64,000 nucleotides of DNA, from positions 19,659,134 through 19,723,133 of the forward strand of contig CM033401.1 of NCBI GenBank assembly GCA_019426215.1. Reading direction: 5' to 3'. Both the position numbers and the translations under genes were made by a program. Under the pieces are notes generated by a model that was not told the DNA's origin, searched no databases, and saw only the letters and a program-made list of their open reading frames with translations. This document shows positions 47,608 to 59,495 of the stretch, one piece after another (the first letter of the stretch is position 1; every line of letters begins with the position of its first letter). Source of the DNA: Buddleja alternifolia. Taxonomy: Eukaryota > Streptophyta > Magnoliopsida > Lamiales > Scrophulariaceae.

Positions 47608-50078
47608 TTACGAATCCCCACCCTCCTCGTCAGCTTCATCAACATTGTCATCTACGAAGTAAGACTTGCTTATTGCTTCAAACTCCGGGTAATCAATATA
47701 AGTTCGCTGTGTTGTCAACCTTGAAACGGAGGGACGAAGTGCCTTCTCAAGAGCAAAGTCCACAAAAGAATCACAATCGAAGTCAGCGGGCAAATGTTGT
47801 TCTCGAATTAAATAATCCAATGCCTTGTTAAACCCATTGCACATGTCCCCAGCAGACTTTGCCAGAAGAATCTTCTTAAAAGACTTAGACGAGGCGAAAT
47901 CCCTAGCTCCTCCGAATCTCTGCTCCACGATCGTTTGTTTAAATTCATCAGAAACAACGAACTTTTGCTGACCAGAAATACGCCCCGCATCGAATGACTG
48001 GCCTGCCTTTGCCTTTTCTTCAGCCAATTATTTTTTCAGATCCTCCAAGCCTTGATTTATCTCGTTCAACTTGGCTTCGTAATCCTTCTTTTCGAGCTTC
48101 AATGCCTCTTTCGCATTATCTCTTTGGTCACGAACCTTCCCGAACATTTTCTTATACTCCTCGACTTTAGCATCACTCTTCCCTGCTTCGCTCTTCCAAA
48201 AGGACACACCAAGAGACAAATGGTGCATATGAAGTCCAGCCTCACAAAAACGTAAAGCATACGTATTACAATTATATCGAAGCTACACATAAAAATCAAT
48301 GAGAGTGATACGAACTATTACCTTTGTCAGATGATAAAAGCCTTCGTCTTCCACATCGGTGTGATGTCTAGACATCACACCTGTTTTGTCACGGGTTAAT
48401 AAGATGTTACCGAATAATTCTGAAGCCACAGCATGTTTGGGCTCATCGTCGATGCTAGAATCGATGTACACATGCCAATCTGATTTTAATAAATTGCAAT
48501 TTGTATCCACGGGAGGTCGATTTGCACCCCCAAAAACTTCAAACCTTTCCTGCAGAGAAAGGGCTTCCATCTTATCCAATAACTCGAAGTTCTCACTAGG
48601 AATCGAAAAACAGACACTTGATAAAGCATCGCACTGTAACTCGGCCACAGCTCGCCTCTTGGCCTGACTAGTGAGCACTATTCGAGGTCTCACTCTGGAA
48701 GATGTATCAGACCCTTTGCCTCGAACATCCGAGCCCTCTGCGCTATCCACGGGAATTGGATTTACTGTTTTCTCGAGCTGGACCTTATCCGAATCAGGTA
48801 GTGGTGGAAACATCTCGTCTATCCTACGTTTCCCAATGCTGGGCGTAGCAGCTCGAGCCTTACCCTTATTTTTACTTTTCACCTTAGCAGTCCGTGCCTC
48901 AAGCATTTCGGCTTCATAGGAATCATCCATAACTAAGATTAACACAACACAGGAAAAATAGATCAGGAAAAACAAATAACCATTGAGAACGTACCAAGAG
49001 ACTGAATAGAATCATCGGGATGGATACGAGCTTGACTCATTCCGCAATGAACCAATATTGGTTCAACCAGAATTTCTTCGGTCTTAAACCATTTAAGGAG
49101 TTTGTCTCGTATAAAAAATTGATCCCATGTAACATCACCACAATCTTCTGGTTCACGAACCCTAAGATTCCACTTCCTCGGTACCCCCCAAGATTCGAAG
49201 TTTAGTTTGGCAATATAAAAGAAGTGGGATTTCCAATTCCCATACGAGGAGGTGGTGACGGTTAGACACCTCCGGTTACTTCGAGGTGAAATGTAAAAAA
49301 GACCCTCTACGTCATTTTTCGACCCACGACAAATACGAAATAAACTCCAAAAGTGGGCAAAACTAATATCTACATTGAACCCACACATCAAAACCACAAA
49401 ATAGTTTATTAACCTATATGAGTTCGGTAGTAATTGTGTAGGACTCATTTGAAACCTATTTAAAATCTCAATATGGATATCATGCAACGGGAACCTTAGA
49501 CCTACCATCAGATGGGCTATGTGAAAACACCTATAATGCTTGGGAGGGTGGTGTAATCTGTCATCAACATTACGAATAATTATCTTGTAGTTTGATGGTA
49601 TGTGATAGGTCGATCTAAGATGTGTGATCTGATTGGTTTTTACTTTCGAACTTTTAGACAACCAAGAAGCATTTTGGGCTTTTCTCGAACTAAAAATAAA
49701 AAGGTTAGCATTAACCTCACTATTGCCCTCACTATCTACAAGATTATTGCCCACTTCGTTATTATCATTATTCTGATCAGTATTATCATCAGCATTATTG
49801 TCGGTATTACCCGTACCACTAATTCTTTCATCTTGCTCTTCCATGGTAATATCCACAGAAAATCTTCGACCTACATTATGAACAAGTTGGTCACGAGTGC
49901 TGGAAATAATGGATGACACACTTAACTCTACTCGAGGATCTGAAACCTCTACATTATGGTCGTTATTATCTCTCAAAACAAAATAATCAATATCCTTAAA
50001 AATCTTGCTCGAATTATCTGAACTATTGGATATTTCGTTATTATTAACGGAGGGGATAGATCTAGACGGACGAGCCAT
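47608..50078 (-). CDS. Antisense spliced gene of element B (Transposase_28-like plus coiled coil)
   Basis: Three exons join in frame on the minus strand: 50078-48995, 48932-48322 and from 48240, with G|GTACGT and AAG|GTAATAG donors and CTTAG and TGTGAG acceptors. Up to a TAA at 48030-48028 this gives 635 codons; 138 more codons in the same frame follow to 47608, so the TAA is probably a late mutation. Exon 1 has a Ser/Asn/Asp-rich N-terminus and the Transposase_28-like domain (HYRCFHIAHLMVGLRFPLHD, HFWSLFRICRGSKND). Exon 2 begins MDDSYEAEML and is Lys-rich (KVKSKNKGKARAATPS). Exon 3 forms a charged coiled coil (KVRDQRDNAKEALKLEKKDY). Start choice rests on the TATA box near 50215. It is an antisense accessory gene of a Tat-like element; no biochemical role can be assigned. 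Confidence 0.65.
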
Positions 50079-50202
50079 AGGTACAAATACAACAAATAAA
50101 GAATGGATTAGATACGAAGAAGAGTACGAACCTACGAACGACGCTAAAGGAAGGTAAATCACGAACCACCGAAGTGCACGATACTCGTATCTCACCGAGG
50201 TG

Positions 50203-50258
50203 CAAGAAACTCTCTATATAAGGTCCTTCAAAGACACGTGAAAGTAAAAGTTGTGAAC
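50203..50258 (-). promoter_or_regulatory. Candidate promoter of the element B antisense gene
   Basis: CACGTG is followed on the minus strand by CCTTATATAGAG, about 135 bases upstream of the chosen ATG at 50078. A second TATA-like CTTATAAATAG lies further upstream (about 50275). Confidence 0.6.
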
Positions 50259-50628
50259 GGTGGAAATTACCGTCTATTTATAAGAGGAAGATGTAAAATA
50301 TGGACGGAAAACGATGGAAGCGCTAGTTGAAATCAACGGACAAGATCACACGACGTTTGGATGGGACAAGGATGACGCAAATTAACAGCTCATGATTATT
50401 AATTACCATCAAAAGGTGCGCCGCATAGTAAATGATGACCGCGCTTAATAATAAAGGATCCTGACACAAGATGACTTAGCAGATCAGTTACAATAAGATA
50501 TGCAAATCTAATGCGTCGAAAACAATTTAATACATGCCACATCAATACACGAACTTCATACTTCGTCAGCTCTCACCTCTAAATAAAAATATTTTTCTTA
50601 CTAAGAACTTACGAAGTGGAGGACTAGA

Positions 50629-51195
50629 TGATATACCAACTTTGGGTATATAAATTTAATATATACTTAAAAAGCCCAACAAAAGGATACACATTTATAA
50701 GGCCCAGAAAATACATCTCAAGGCCCAAAATCGAGGTATGGGCCACCCAGGAATAGGACCCACGTTCTGCTTCCAGGTCGTTCGCGAACCGATCCGCAAC
50801 CGGAGTTGGGAAAACCGTCCGATCTCGCCACGTGTTCTAATCTGAGGAATGCACATGGCACATAGGTATCCGTACACGGTGTCACCTATAAATATATTCA
50901 CGAGTGCCCAAATTAAGTGGACGCAATCATTATTCATTGAATCCACTTTAGATTCACTGTAGCTTCCAGCTACGAGCTTCGATCAAGACACTGCGTTGAC
51001 CCACGTATAAATTACGAGGTTCATATTAGGACTTATTAATTGAATTGAACTACGTTAGACTTGATCTCATTTGAGGTACGTAGGCAGCTCTAATATTGAG
51101 TGCAGTCTATAATCTTTCTTACTCCGGGTCGGGTCCTATCCGAACTCGACTGTTTTGAGTTGTATTGTAGGTCCGCCGAAATACGAACCAGATCA
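50629..51195 (+). repeat. 3' LTR of element B
   Basis: 567 bp, TGATATACC to CCAGATCA, preceded by the polypurine tract GAAGTGGAGGACTAGA and followed by GTATC. It points in the same direction as the GH79 gene. Confidence 0.9.
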
Positions 51196-51361
51196 GTATC
51201 CTTAACTTTTTGAATTTTGTGGTATTCCATGTCCGCACCGCATGCGTCTCTCAAAACTTAATCATTTTCTCCTTCTCTTCTCGTAGGTCATTTTCATGTG
51301 TATAGTAGACAGAGCAGCACCCACCCACCCGGCAACCCCCCACCCCAACTTTCCCTCTTTG

Positions 51362-51369
51362 CTATAAAA
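51362..51369 (+). promoter_or_regulatory. Candidate TATA box of the GH79 gene
   Basis: CTATAAAA lies about 120 bp upstream of the ATG at 51487 and 165 bp downstream of the end of element B. A TATA-like element in the LTR itself could act as an alternative (inference). Confidence 0.45.
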
Positions 51370-51486
51370 CTGGTAAGTACCTTACAATGAAATTTCTTAT
51401 ATATTCAGAGTTATATTTAGAGATATAATTCAATTAAAGTAGCTTTGATTTGTTGAATATTGATTGTGGAGGTCATATCTTCAAAG

Positions 51487-53911
51487 ATGAGTTGTATGGC
51501 TTGGGAATGGTGTATTATGGGGTGTTTGGTGTGGTTTAGCTTGAATGTAAAAGGTAATAATAGTAATGTGTTAGTAATTGATGGGAAGAGGGGCATTGCA
51601 GAGACTGATGACCATTTTATATGCGCTACAATAGACTGGTGGCCTCCTCAGAAGTGTGACTATGGAAGTTGTAGCTGGGGTGAATCTTCTATCCTCAATT
51701 TGGTACGTACCTACGCTCTCTTCCACACACTTTATATATTATCTTATATTATGTATGTATATTATCACACAAAATCTTTTATTATAAAATGATGTTGCGT
51801 CTCCTATTTCATTTATTCTGTGCATGACAAGTGTATAAATATTTTTTTAAAAAAATATATAACATATGTTTGTTTATGTTTTTGAGTTAGAATTCTGAAA
51901 ATTTCTCAGGAAATGTATAGTACGAAAATTCGTATGAAAATAATGTAATGTGTTTATGTTTTATAAAATTGAATGATATATATAAAATTTATCAAATCAA
52001 TGATAATAGGTTGATGTATGATGTGTTGAATGGTTGACTTAATTATTTATATAATGATTATGTGAATAAAGAAATAATAAAATATAGATTAAAAATTGTA
52101 AAGTATGAAAAAGAAATAGAGATAATGATTGTAGTAAATGATTTTGATTGATGATTGTGTGAAATCATAGATATAGTAAGTGATAGTTATATAAGGGAAT
52201 CAAAAAGTTAAGTTGAAAAAAGGTAAATTTAGATGCAAATAATTTGAGTTATGGTCTTTTATGATTTTGTGATCAAAGATGTTGAAAATGGAATTTGAAA
52301 ACTTAAACAAAACAGGCTTAAGTGATTTGAATTTTGTACACTTATCATATATAAAGTCAATGTAATAGAAGATGCAACATCATTTGTAATAGAGGATCCG
52401 GATTGATATATTATATCTCATGTGTTTCATTGTGAGTGAAATGACACATGGACACTGTAACAGGGAAAAAAAATTGAACTCCACTTTCTTACACTTTTTC
52501 ATGCGCCGCGCTCTTATTGTTTTATTTTATTTAAGAGAAAAGTCTAACGGTCCAAGAAAATTGGTAGTGGAAAGAAAAAAAAAAGGAAAATCAATTTAAT
52601 TGTTTGGTTGTTAGAGAAATAAAAAGAAAAAGAAAATAGAATAGAAAATTTAATACCAATTTTAGACAAAAAATTGTCATCACCATTTGGTGAGGAAAAT
52701 AGTGGACAAACAAAATGGTTTCTTTATGTATTCTTATCATGTCCATAACACTTTTCTTGAACCAAATAGATCCAGAGTGTAAGTTTTAATCCTATACGAT
52801 AGGTTTTTTAATAGTTTTAATCTCAATATTTATGAACTCTTAAAATTAGTCCCATAGGTAGCATGTTTTTGCAATTTCTGGTCTCAATTGTTAAGAAATA
52901 GATAGAAATAATTAGAAGGGCACGTGCATTCCATTCGCGAAAATCCTTCATTTTTAACAGATGGCCGCAAAATTGAAAACAAGTGTATCTTACGATACTG
53001 ATTTTGTAAATTTGTAAACATTTTGACTGAAATTGCAACACACCCTACCATATTGTAATTTGTAATTCTTCCACCATTAATTAATTTCAAATACAATACT
53101 ATAAAGATCTTTCATGTTGTTGTTTATTTTTTTAAATTCTTTAGCACAAAGTTTCTCACATGAATAATTTAATGCTTAGTGTTATGGAGAATATTCAAAA
53201 GCATGTATGTGTTTGATCACCTTTTTCATGGCTGCAGGATCTGAAGAACAAAATCTTGTTTAACGCCATAAAAGGTAGGAATTCTTTTACACAAGTATTT
53301 TTTAATAATTGAATTACACTTTCACCCTTCTAAGAGCTATTAGTAAATCTCCTTTTTTTTTCTTTTCTTAATATGATATGATATAATGCAGCCTTTGCAC
53401 CTTTAAAGATCAGATTAGGTGGTACGTTGCAAGACAAAGTAATCTACCAAACTCAAGATGATTTACAGCCCTGCACTCCATTTGCTTATGACTCTTCTCA
53501 GTTATTTAATTTCACTGACGGATGCCTTCCCTTGTCTAGATGGGATCAACTCAATTCCTTCCTAGAAAGATCTAAGTAATTTATTTCTCAATTCAAATTA
53601 TATATATATATATATACATGAAATTAATTATATATATGCCCAAATTTGAACTTACTGTAAATTTTTGTATGAGTTGTAATGCAGAGCTATCTATTTTTTT
53701 GGAATAAGTGCACTAAATGGAAAGACATTACAGCCCAATGATACTGCTACGGGTGCTTGGAATTCTACCAATGCTGAATCACTTATTCGTTACACTGTCA
53801 AAAAGGGTTATGATGTCTATGGTTGGGAGTTTGGTAAGAAATATATACATATATATGTATGACATGCTATAATTACGATTAAAGGTGATTTAGATATTTG
53901 AGTTCAACTAT

Positions 53912-53945
<34 letters not shown>

Positions 53946-56372
53946 GATTTTATTATTATGGGTTGATATTAATAGGAGGTAGACCATTATCCATCTAGAT
54001 CAATTCAGAAACTAATGAGGTTTGAGGCTTTTGGTTCATTAAACACTCATATAAATGTTAAAAAGAAGATAGTTTGTACCCTGTCACCCCTTCTCACTTG
54101 CAAAGCATTTAGGCCGGGTCCATCGCGATGACCTTGACTCATATTTCACACCCGATTAATATATATATATATATATATATGAAATACAAAATCGACATAT
54201 ATATATTTTCACAGGCCTAGAAAAATCAATGCTACACGTGGATCGCGTGCGCATTTGTTTGTGTGTTTATTATATTGGCATGCTGTGTAAATTTACATAT
54301 ATCTATCTGGTTTTGTTGGCAGGTAATGAATTAGGCGGAATGGCTATAGGGACAGAAGTTGCGGCGAAACAATATGCCGCTGATACTAAGGCTCTGCACA
54401 ACTTAATACAACATATTTACAAAGGAGCTAATAGAAAACAGCCCACCATAGCTCCTGGAAGCAACTATGAGCGTGAATGGTTCAAAACATACATAGCTGA
54501 GACTTCCGGATCACTAGATGTGATTACGCATCATATTTACAATGTTGGCTCAGGTTAAATTTCCCATCTAACAAAAATAAAATAAAATAAAATCAATCAT
54601 GCGAAAAGTGCAGCTTTAGTATAGGTCCTCTTGAAATTTTTAGTCTCAATGTTTGCACAAAGTTAGTCCTATATGATACCGTTAAAAAATGGACGAAAAC
54701 AATTAGTTTAGTCACGTGCAAGAGATAAGCCTAACGGCGCATGCATTCCATTCCACCCATGAAACTCCGTCCATCTTCAATGGATGAGACTGAAATTGCA
54801 ACAAATGAGTCTAATTTTGCAAAGTTAATAAATGATCGGACTAAAATTGCAACAGACCTATGTTATGATCATATCAATATTGCAATATCTGTCTACATAT
54901 ATGTTAATGATAGAGCAAATTAAGTTTGAAAGTGGAGGGCATTTGTATCTTATTTTGTACATAGGAGCTGATGAGGACCTTGTAGAAAAGATTTTGAATG
55001 CGTCTCGTCTTGATGGTGGACGTGATTTGTTCAAAGAAGTGAGCAAACTTGTAAAGAATTCAAAAGCAGTAGCTTGGGTTAGCGAGGCTGGAGGAGTTTA
55101 CAACAGCGGACGAGATAAAGTGTCAAATGCGTTTGTGATGGGTTTCTGGTATGTGGATCAACTGGGGATGGCATCAATTTACAACACTAAGACATATTGC
55201 AGGCAGACATTAGTTGGTGGTAACTATGGTTTACTAAACACCACCACTTTTGTTCCTAACCCAGATTACTACAGGTTAATCCAAACCCAATTCTTCTTCA
55301 CATATATCTTTTAATTTTCTTTTCCTTTCTGTTCCACAAATATTTAAATCAAGTACGAATTTTGGTCTATTGAGTTTGAACTGTTCCCATTGGCGATATC
55401 TATCTTTCAGAGTTGCAAAAATAGATCTATAGGATTATTTTTCTTGCAATTTTGGTCTCATCTATTGAAAAAATGATTGGAATTTCACAAGCGGCACCCA
55501 CACCCCTATAAGAGTTTAGGATAAATTGTGTTCATTGCATAAATATCTCTGGCTCTTACAACTGTAAACTCTAAACATTAATTAACAAGCTTTTTTTGCA
55601 AGTTAATTTAATTTACATAATATAGGGGTTTTTTATGAATATTTTGCAAATTAAGAAATGGACATGTAGCCAGACTAATGGTATTAATTCGGAGTAAAAT
55701 TGCAAAAGCATACGTCTTATGTGACTAAAATTGCAAGTTTATAAACATTGGGCTTATGATTGGAAGAAGACATATCCTATAGGACTAATACTGCAATTTT
55801 CCCTGTATTGTAAAGTTTAGGAACTAATTTTGATAAACGTTGATAGAGCCTTGCTCAATATGGTTGGGTTGTGTTGCAGTGCTCTTCTTTGGCATCGTTT
55901 AATGGGAAGAAAGGTTCTGTCCACCAAATTTAAAGGGACTAAGATGATCCGTGCATATGCTCATTGTGCTAAGCAATCTGTAAGTTTAATCAAATCCAAA
56001 TTTCATTTTATTTTATGTATGATGTGTAGATGAAATTATTATTATATATTGCAGAAAGGAATGAGTATAGTAATGATGAATCTAGATGGTAACAACACTG
56101 TCCATGCAGACCTCAAATTGAAGCATCAACAGTACAAACATAAACAATATTACCCTCTCAGTCTCAGAGAAGAATACCACCTCACCCCAAGGGATGGAAA
56201 CTTACAAAGCCAGACTGTTTTGCTCAATGGCAAGGTATTAAGTGTTGATTCAACTGGCGCTATACCTGCCCTGAAGCCGGTCACGGTGACTGGATCAAAA
56301 CCCATAAAAGTTGCTCCACACTCCATTCTATTTATGTACATTCCATATGTTGCTATCCCAGCATGTCAATAG
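51487..56372 (+). CDS. Heparanase-like glycoside hydrolase family 79 (beta-glucuronidase type)
   Basis: A retaining glycosidase expected to remove glucuronic acid from glycans or flavonoid glucuronides in the wall or vacuole. Eight exons splice in frame: 51487-51702, 53238-53274, 53392-53575, 53685-53833, 54323-54553, 54965-55274, 55880-55979, 56055-56372. All introns are GT-AG; the total is 1545 nt, 514 residues, near the usual family length. The N-terminus (MSCMAWEWCIMGCLVWFSLN) looks like a signal peptide. The acid/base Glu is E198 in GNELGG, formed across the exon 4/5 junction. The nucleophile is E313 in AWVSEAGGVYNSG. Other landmarks are FAPLKIRLGGTLQD, ITHHIYNVGSG and the C-terminal beta domain (REEYHLTPRDGNLQSQTVLL). 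Plant members include Arabidopsis GUS-type proteins and Scutellaria baicalin glucuronidase; substrate cannot be told here. Introns 1, 5 and 6 hold short repeat insertions. Confidence 0.92.
52775..53060. repeat. Inverted-repeat MITE-like insertion in GH79 intron 1
   Basis: The left arm (TTAATCTCAATATTTATGAA ... TTTTTGCAATTTCTGGTCTC) mirrors the right arm (AAATTGCAACACACCC preceded by GTAAACATTTTGACT). Similar sequence recurs in introns 5 and 6 and at 57965-58110. Confidence 0.55.
54610..54885. repeat. Related MITE-like insertion in GH79 intron 5
   Basis: Arms AGTCTCAATGTTTGCACAAA and GACTAAAATTGCAACAGACC face each other, with an internal CACGTG and GTGCATTCCATTC-like core shared with the copy in intron 1. 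Confidence 0.55.
55375..55805. repeat. Related MITE-like insertion in GH79 intron 6
   Basis: TTCTTGCAATTTTGGTCTCA on the left and GTGACTAAAATTGCAAGTTT plus GGACTAATACTGCAATTTTC on the right form imperfect inverted arms of the same family. Confidence 0.55.
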
Positions 56373-56492
56373 ATACAGCAACGTAACAGATATATATATA
56401 TATATATATATATTGTGATTATTCAGTAAATAAGAAAGACCCTGCTATGGTCATGTAAATTGATATATATATTGGCATCATTGTTAAACTTC

Positions 56493-56498
56493 AATAAA
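56493..56498 (+). terminator. Candidate polyadenylation signal of the GH79 gene
   Basis: AATAAA lies 121 bases after the stop codon in a T/A-rich context. Plant signals are loose, so this is only a candidate. Confidence 0.4.
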
Positions 56499-56812
56499 AT
56501 CAATATTGTAATTGAGTGATATCTGTTACTGTGTATATGTCCGATGAATATTAATATTCAGCTTTAGTATTATACTCTCATATTAATGCTTCACTTTGTT
56601 GTTAATTGATAGAACTAATAAGCTAACTTCATACTTACCTAACATACGCCTTGCTACTGCAATTTTATTCATGTAAGATGCATATTCAAAGACCTCGTGC
56701 GAAATGTGATTATTACAAATTAAGCACGATGGATCTCTATATGTGTATATAAACAACACAAGTCACAACATTGTTGTGTTGTTAATTTGCGGGGAGCGAG
56801 AGGCGTTGAATA

Positions 56813-56896
56813 ATGGAAGAAAGAAAGTGCAATAGGCTGAAAATTACCATTCAAATGGAAGAGAGAGAATGCAATAGGCTGAAAATTGTCATTCAA
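56813..56896 (+). repeat. 42-bp tandem duplication
   Basis: Two adjacent 42-bp units start ATGGAAGAAAGAAAGTGCAA and ATGGAAGAGAGAGAATGCAA, each a whole number of codons. They sit in a short 61-codon frame with no recognisable family. Confidence 0.8.
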
Positions 56897-57293
56897 AATT
56901 TTGGGTCAAAATTTATATATGGTCTATTTCTGGTCCAAATTGTACAGACCAGACATGATTTGGTCCGAATCGTGGACCAAAGCAGGCCTGAAACATAACC
57001 AAACATAGTATTTTGGTAACATTAACATTTCCAGTTAAAGTGAGATATCATATTATAGCGGGAAAATGGACTTTGATTAACGTTCCTGCGTACTGGCTCT
57101 ATATATTATATGTTAATGTGTCATCCATTGAATCTACTGGGTACTGAAAACACTGCAAATTCGAAGAGTCGCATGATGTATTAGAATGAATGTGTAGAGT
57201 CAGGACAGAAGAAGACAAACAGACGGGTTGATAAATCTATTATAATCAGCTATTCTATTCATTTGTATATATATTCTCTATCCTGAGAGGATA

Positions 57294-57882
57294 ATGAATA
57301 TCCTGACGACTCATTTGGTTGAGTTTTGTGAGAAAATCATTGAAACAACAGTCACGAGTAAGGCCTCAGTCGCTGAATGTTGGATACAAAATACCATCAC
57401 GACAGTACTAGAGCAAAATGGAGGAAATAGAATTGTGGGAATGGGCTGTAAATTTAAGCATCATCCCATCGGGTCAATCAGCACACCAAATGTCTCGTTC
57501 TTCAAATGCTACACATGGAGTATATACCAGACTCCGTTAAGGATTTCCTCTTTGACTCTCGTATTACATTTGTAGGTGTTGAAATTCAGGACAACTCGCA
57601 GAAGCTATTGAAAGAGTATGCGCTCAGTTTGAACCGGAAAGTTGACGTCCATTATTTAGTGAAGAGATGGTTTCCAGTGAGCTATAAAGGAAGGCCTAGT
57701 CTCAAAGCTCTCGCTTATGGGGTTGCTGGACTTTCCATTAGAAAGACAAAAATCGTAATTATAAGGTTGATTGGGAATCAAGGATTATGGATGAGGAGCT
57801 GATTCACCGAGCTTGTATTGATGCCTATGCATCTTACGCTATTGCTCACCAGCTGCTTATAGTTGACAATGGGCGAGCATAA
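57294..57882 (+). pseudogene. Werner-type 3'-5' exonuclease-like pseudogene
   Basis: Three frames in series resemble the plant DnaQ/WRN-exonuclease-like proteins. They read IIETTVTSKASVAECWIQNT; then, after a deletion and frame change near 57475, CLVLQMLHMEYIPDSVKDFL and FDSRITFVGVEIQDNSQKLL; then, after a one-base frameshift near 57752, WESRIMDEELIHRACIDAYA and a stop at 57882. The first catalytic motif (expected D-x-E in VGLDVEW) reads VGMGCKF, so both acids are lost. The late Asp (ACIDAYASY) remains. Two frameshifts and the lost site argue for a dead copy of an intronless gene. Confidence 0.8.
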
Positions 57883-57964
57883 TTAGTATTAGTTACATCT
57901 TTTATGCGGACTTGCTAAGTTTTTCTATTTGTTAGTATAAAAAGAAAATAAAATTCAGCATAGC

Positions 57965-58110
57965 TCATGGGATATGTCCCCTTGCAATTTTGCACCCGTT
58001 GTTTGCAAACTTACAAAATTAAACTCATTAAGATATGTTTTTGCATTTTTAGTCTCGGTTGTTAAAACTTCGACGAACATTGTTAGTCTAGCCATGTATT
58101 GCACGTGATT
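57965..58110. repeat. MITE-like fragment, same family as the GH79 intron insertions
   Basis: CCTTGCAATTTTGCACCCGT and TTTTGCATTTTTAGTCTCGG recur with spacing like that in the GH79 introns. Confidence 0.45.
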
Positions 58111-59495
58111 ATTACTTTATTTGCAAAAAAAATCATAATAAAAAAAATAACTACATTATCTAAAAAACCTCATTTTTTGTTTACACAATGAGTGGTATTT
58201 ATGCAATTACCCAATCTATCCTAAACTTGCTCAATTCCATCCATTATGAAACCAATATTGCATTTTTGGCTAAAACAATTAAGCAGGCATTCAAAGAAAT
58301 CTGTGTCGTCCATTGCACAGTCACAATTTTAAATGATAGAAAAATCCCAACACATCAGAGGCCTTTCTCAAACATAGCACAGAAGAGAACGGCATCTGGA
58401 AACATGAACAACTCTGCAGTTTCTACAATTAACCCAAAAGTGCAGATTGAGAATCATAATTCAAAATATATTATAATTAACTACTCCACAAAGAATGGAA
58501 AACACCAAATAAATCACAGCTTTCTATGTCCAATCTTATACACATGATCATCGAACAGGCAGTCAAGGTTTACTTGGAATCCAACTTTCATCAACTTTGG
58601 AAGACCACCCATTCGGCTTAGATAAAGCAAGATCTTTGAAGTATAAAAAGACCGTAATCTCACATTTTGACAGTAATGTGAGTTCCTCAAAAGTTCAATC
58701 ACCAGCGCTAATGGTTCACAGGTTTCAAATAACAAACTTTTGACGGTTTGCTAACAGTTTCCTCCTATAACTTCTCGAATTCCTGAAAAACTCCAAATCT
58801 GCAGTGCAGTACATACTTCTTTACCAAACTTATAGGAATTCAGTTCTCGCAGGAAAGAAGCAAGAATAATTATAGCATGTACTACAGCTTTGCAACAAGG
58901 ATTATTTCTAGGTGGTCATGAAAATTATTTGTGTAACGGAAACTAAGTGGGTCCACCATATACGGATGGTTGTGATTGTTCCATGACCTGGAGTGCGATC
59001 CCGGAACTCCAAAAGAATCACTCTTTATAACATCTTAAGAAACATGATCCCACTAATATTTTGTCTACTTCAGGGACTCAAAATGTCATTATCCCTTCTC
59101 TGTGTCATGATTTGATCTGTTTGTGAACCAAACCTGTATAGCTGAAATAAACATTCCTGCGCATATGATGTAGAAAGCATATCAGCAATTAACACTTTTA
59201 GTTCGCTAAGATAAAGAATTGTGCTCTTCTGGTAATCAAGTTAACACTTCTACGGCCATGCTCAATTTTCTGGAAACTTTGAGTTTGAACATTTCCGATT
59301 TCTTAATGTTCTTACTTAATAAGGCAACATACGCATCGTGATTTTCAAGTTCCGTTATGCAAATGAACGTGAAATGCTATATAATGTTTGTTATCAACTC
59401 AGCAAGTAATTTCATAATTTCCAGGCATAATACGATATCATTTAAAATAAAGTGCCAATGAAAAGACGAGCATACCTTACTAAACGATGATCGTC
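58111..59495. other. Gene-free region and 3' flank of arogenate dehydrogenase
   Basis: No recognised coding sequence. A 119-codon open frame at 58188-58547 has no family resemblance and no supporting signals. The part next to 59495 would hold the 3' UTR of the minus-strand gene. Confidence 0.5.

Larger units (their letters stand above)
43319..51200 (+). mobile_element. Ty3/gypsy (Tat-like) element B, RT-less
   Basis: LTRs at 43324-43892 and 50629-51195 are flanked by the target duplication GTATC (43319-43323, 51196-51200). The order is gag-protease (43950-46352, plus), a direct join to the integrase C-terminus (46353-46872, plus), a non-coding spacer (46873-47607), an antisense spliced gene (50078-47608, minus), polypurine tract, 3' LTR. 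RT, RNase H and most of integrase are missing at the 46352 junction. The element ends about 290 bp upstream of the GH79 start codon. Confidence 0.9.

Noticed and set aside
50079..50195. N-terminal extension of the antisense gene (MRYEYRALRW...)
   Set aside because: The TATA box at about 50215 lies only some 20 bases before this ATG, so transcription should start after it; the next ATG at 50078 is preferred.
58188..58547. 119-codon plus-strand frame
   Set aside because: No family resemblance, no signals, AT-rich repeat-derived sequence.
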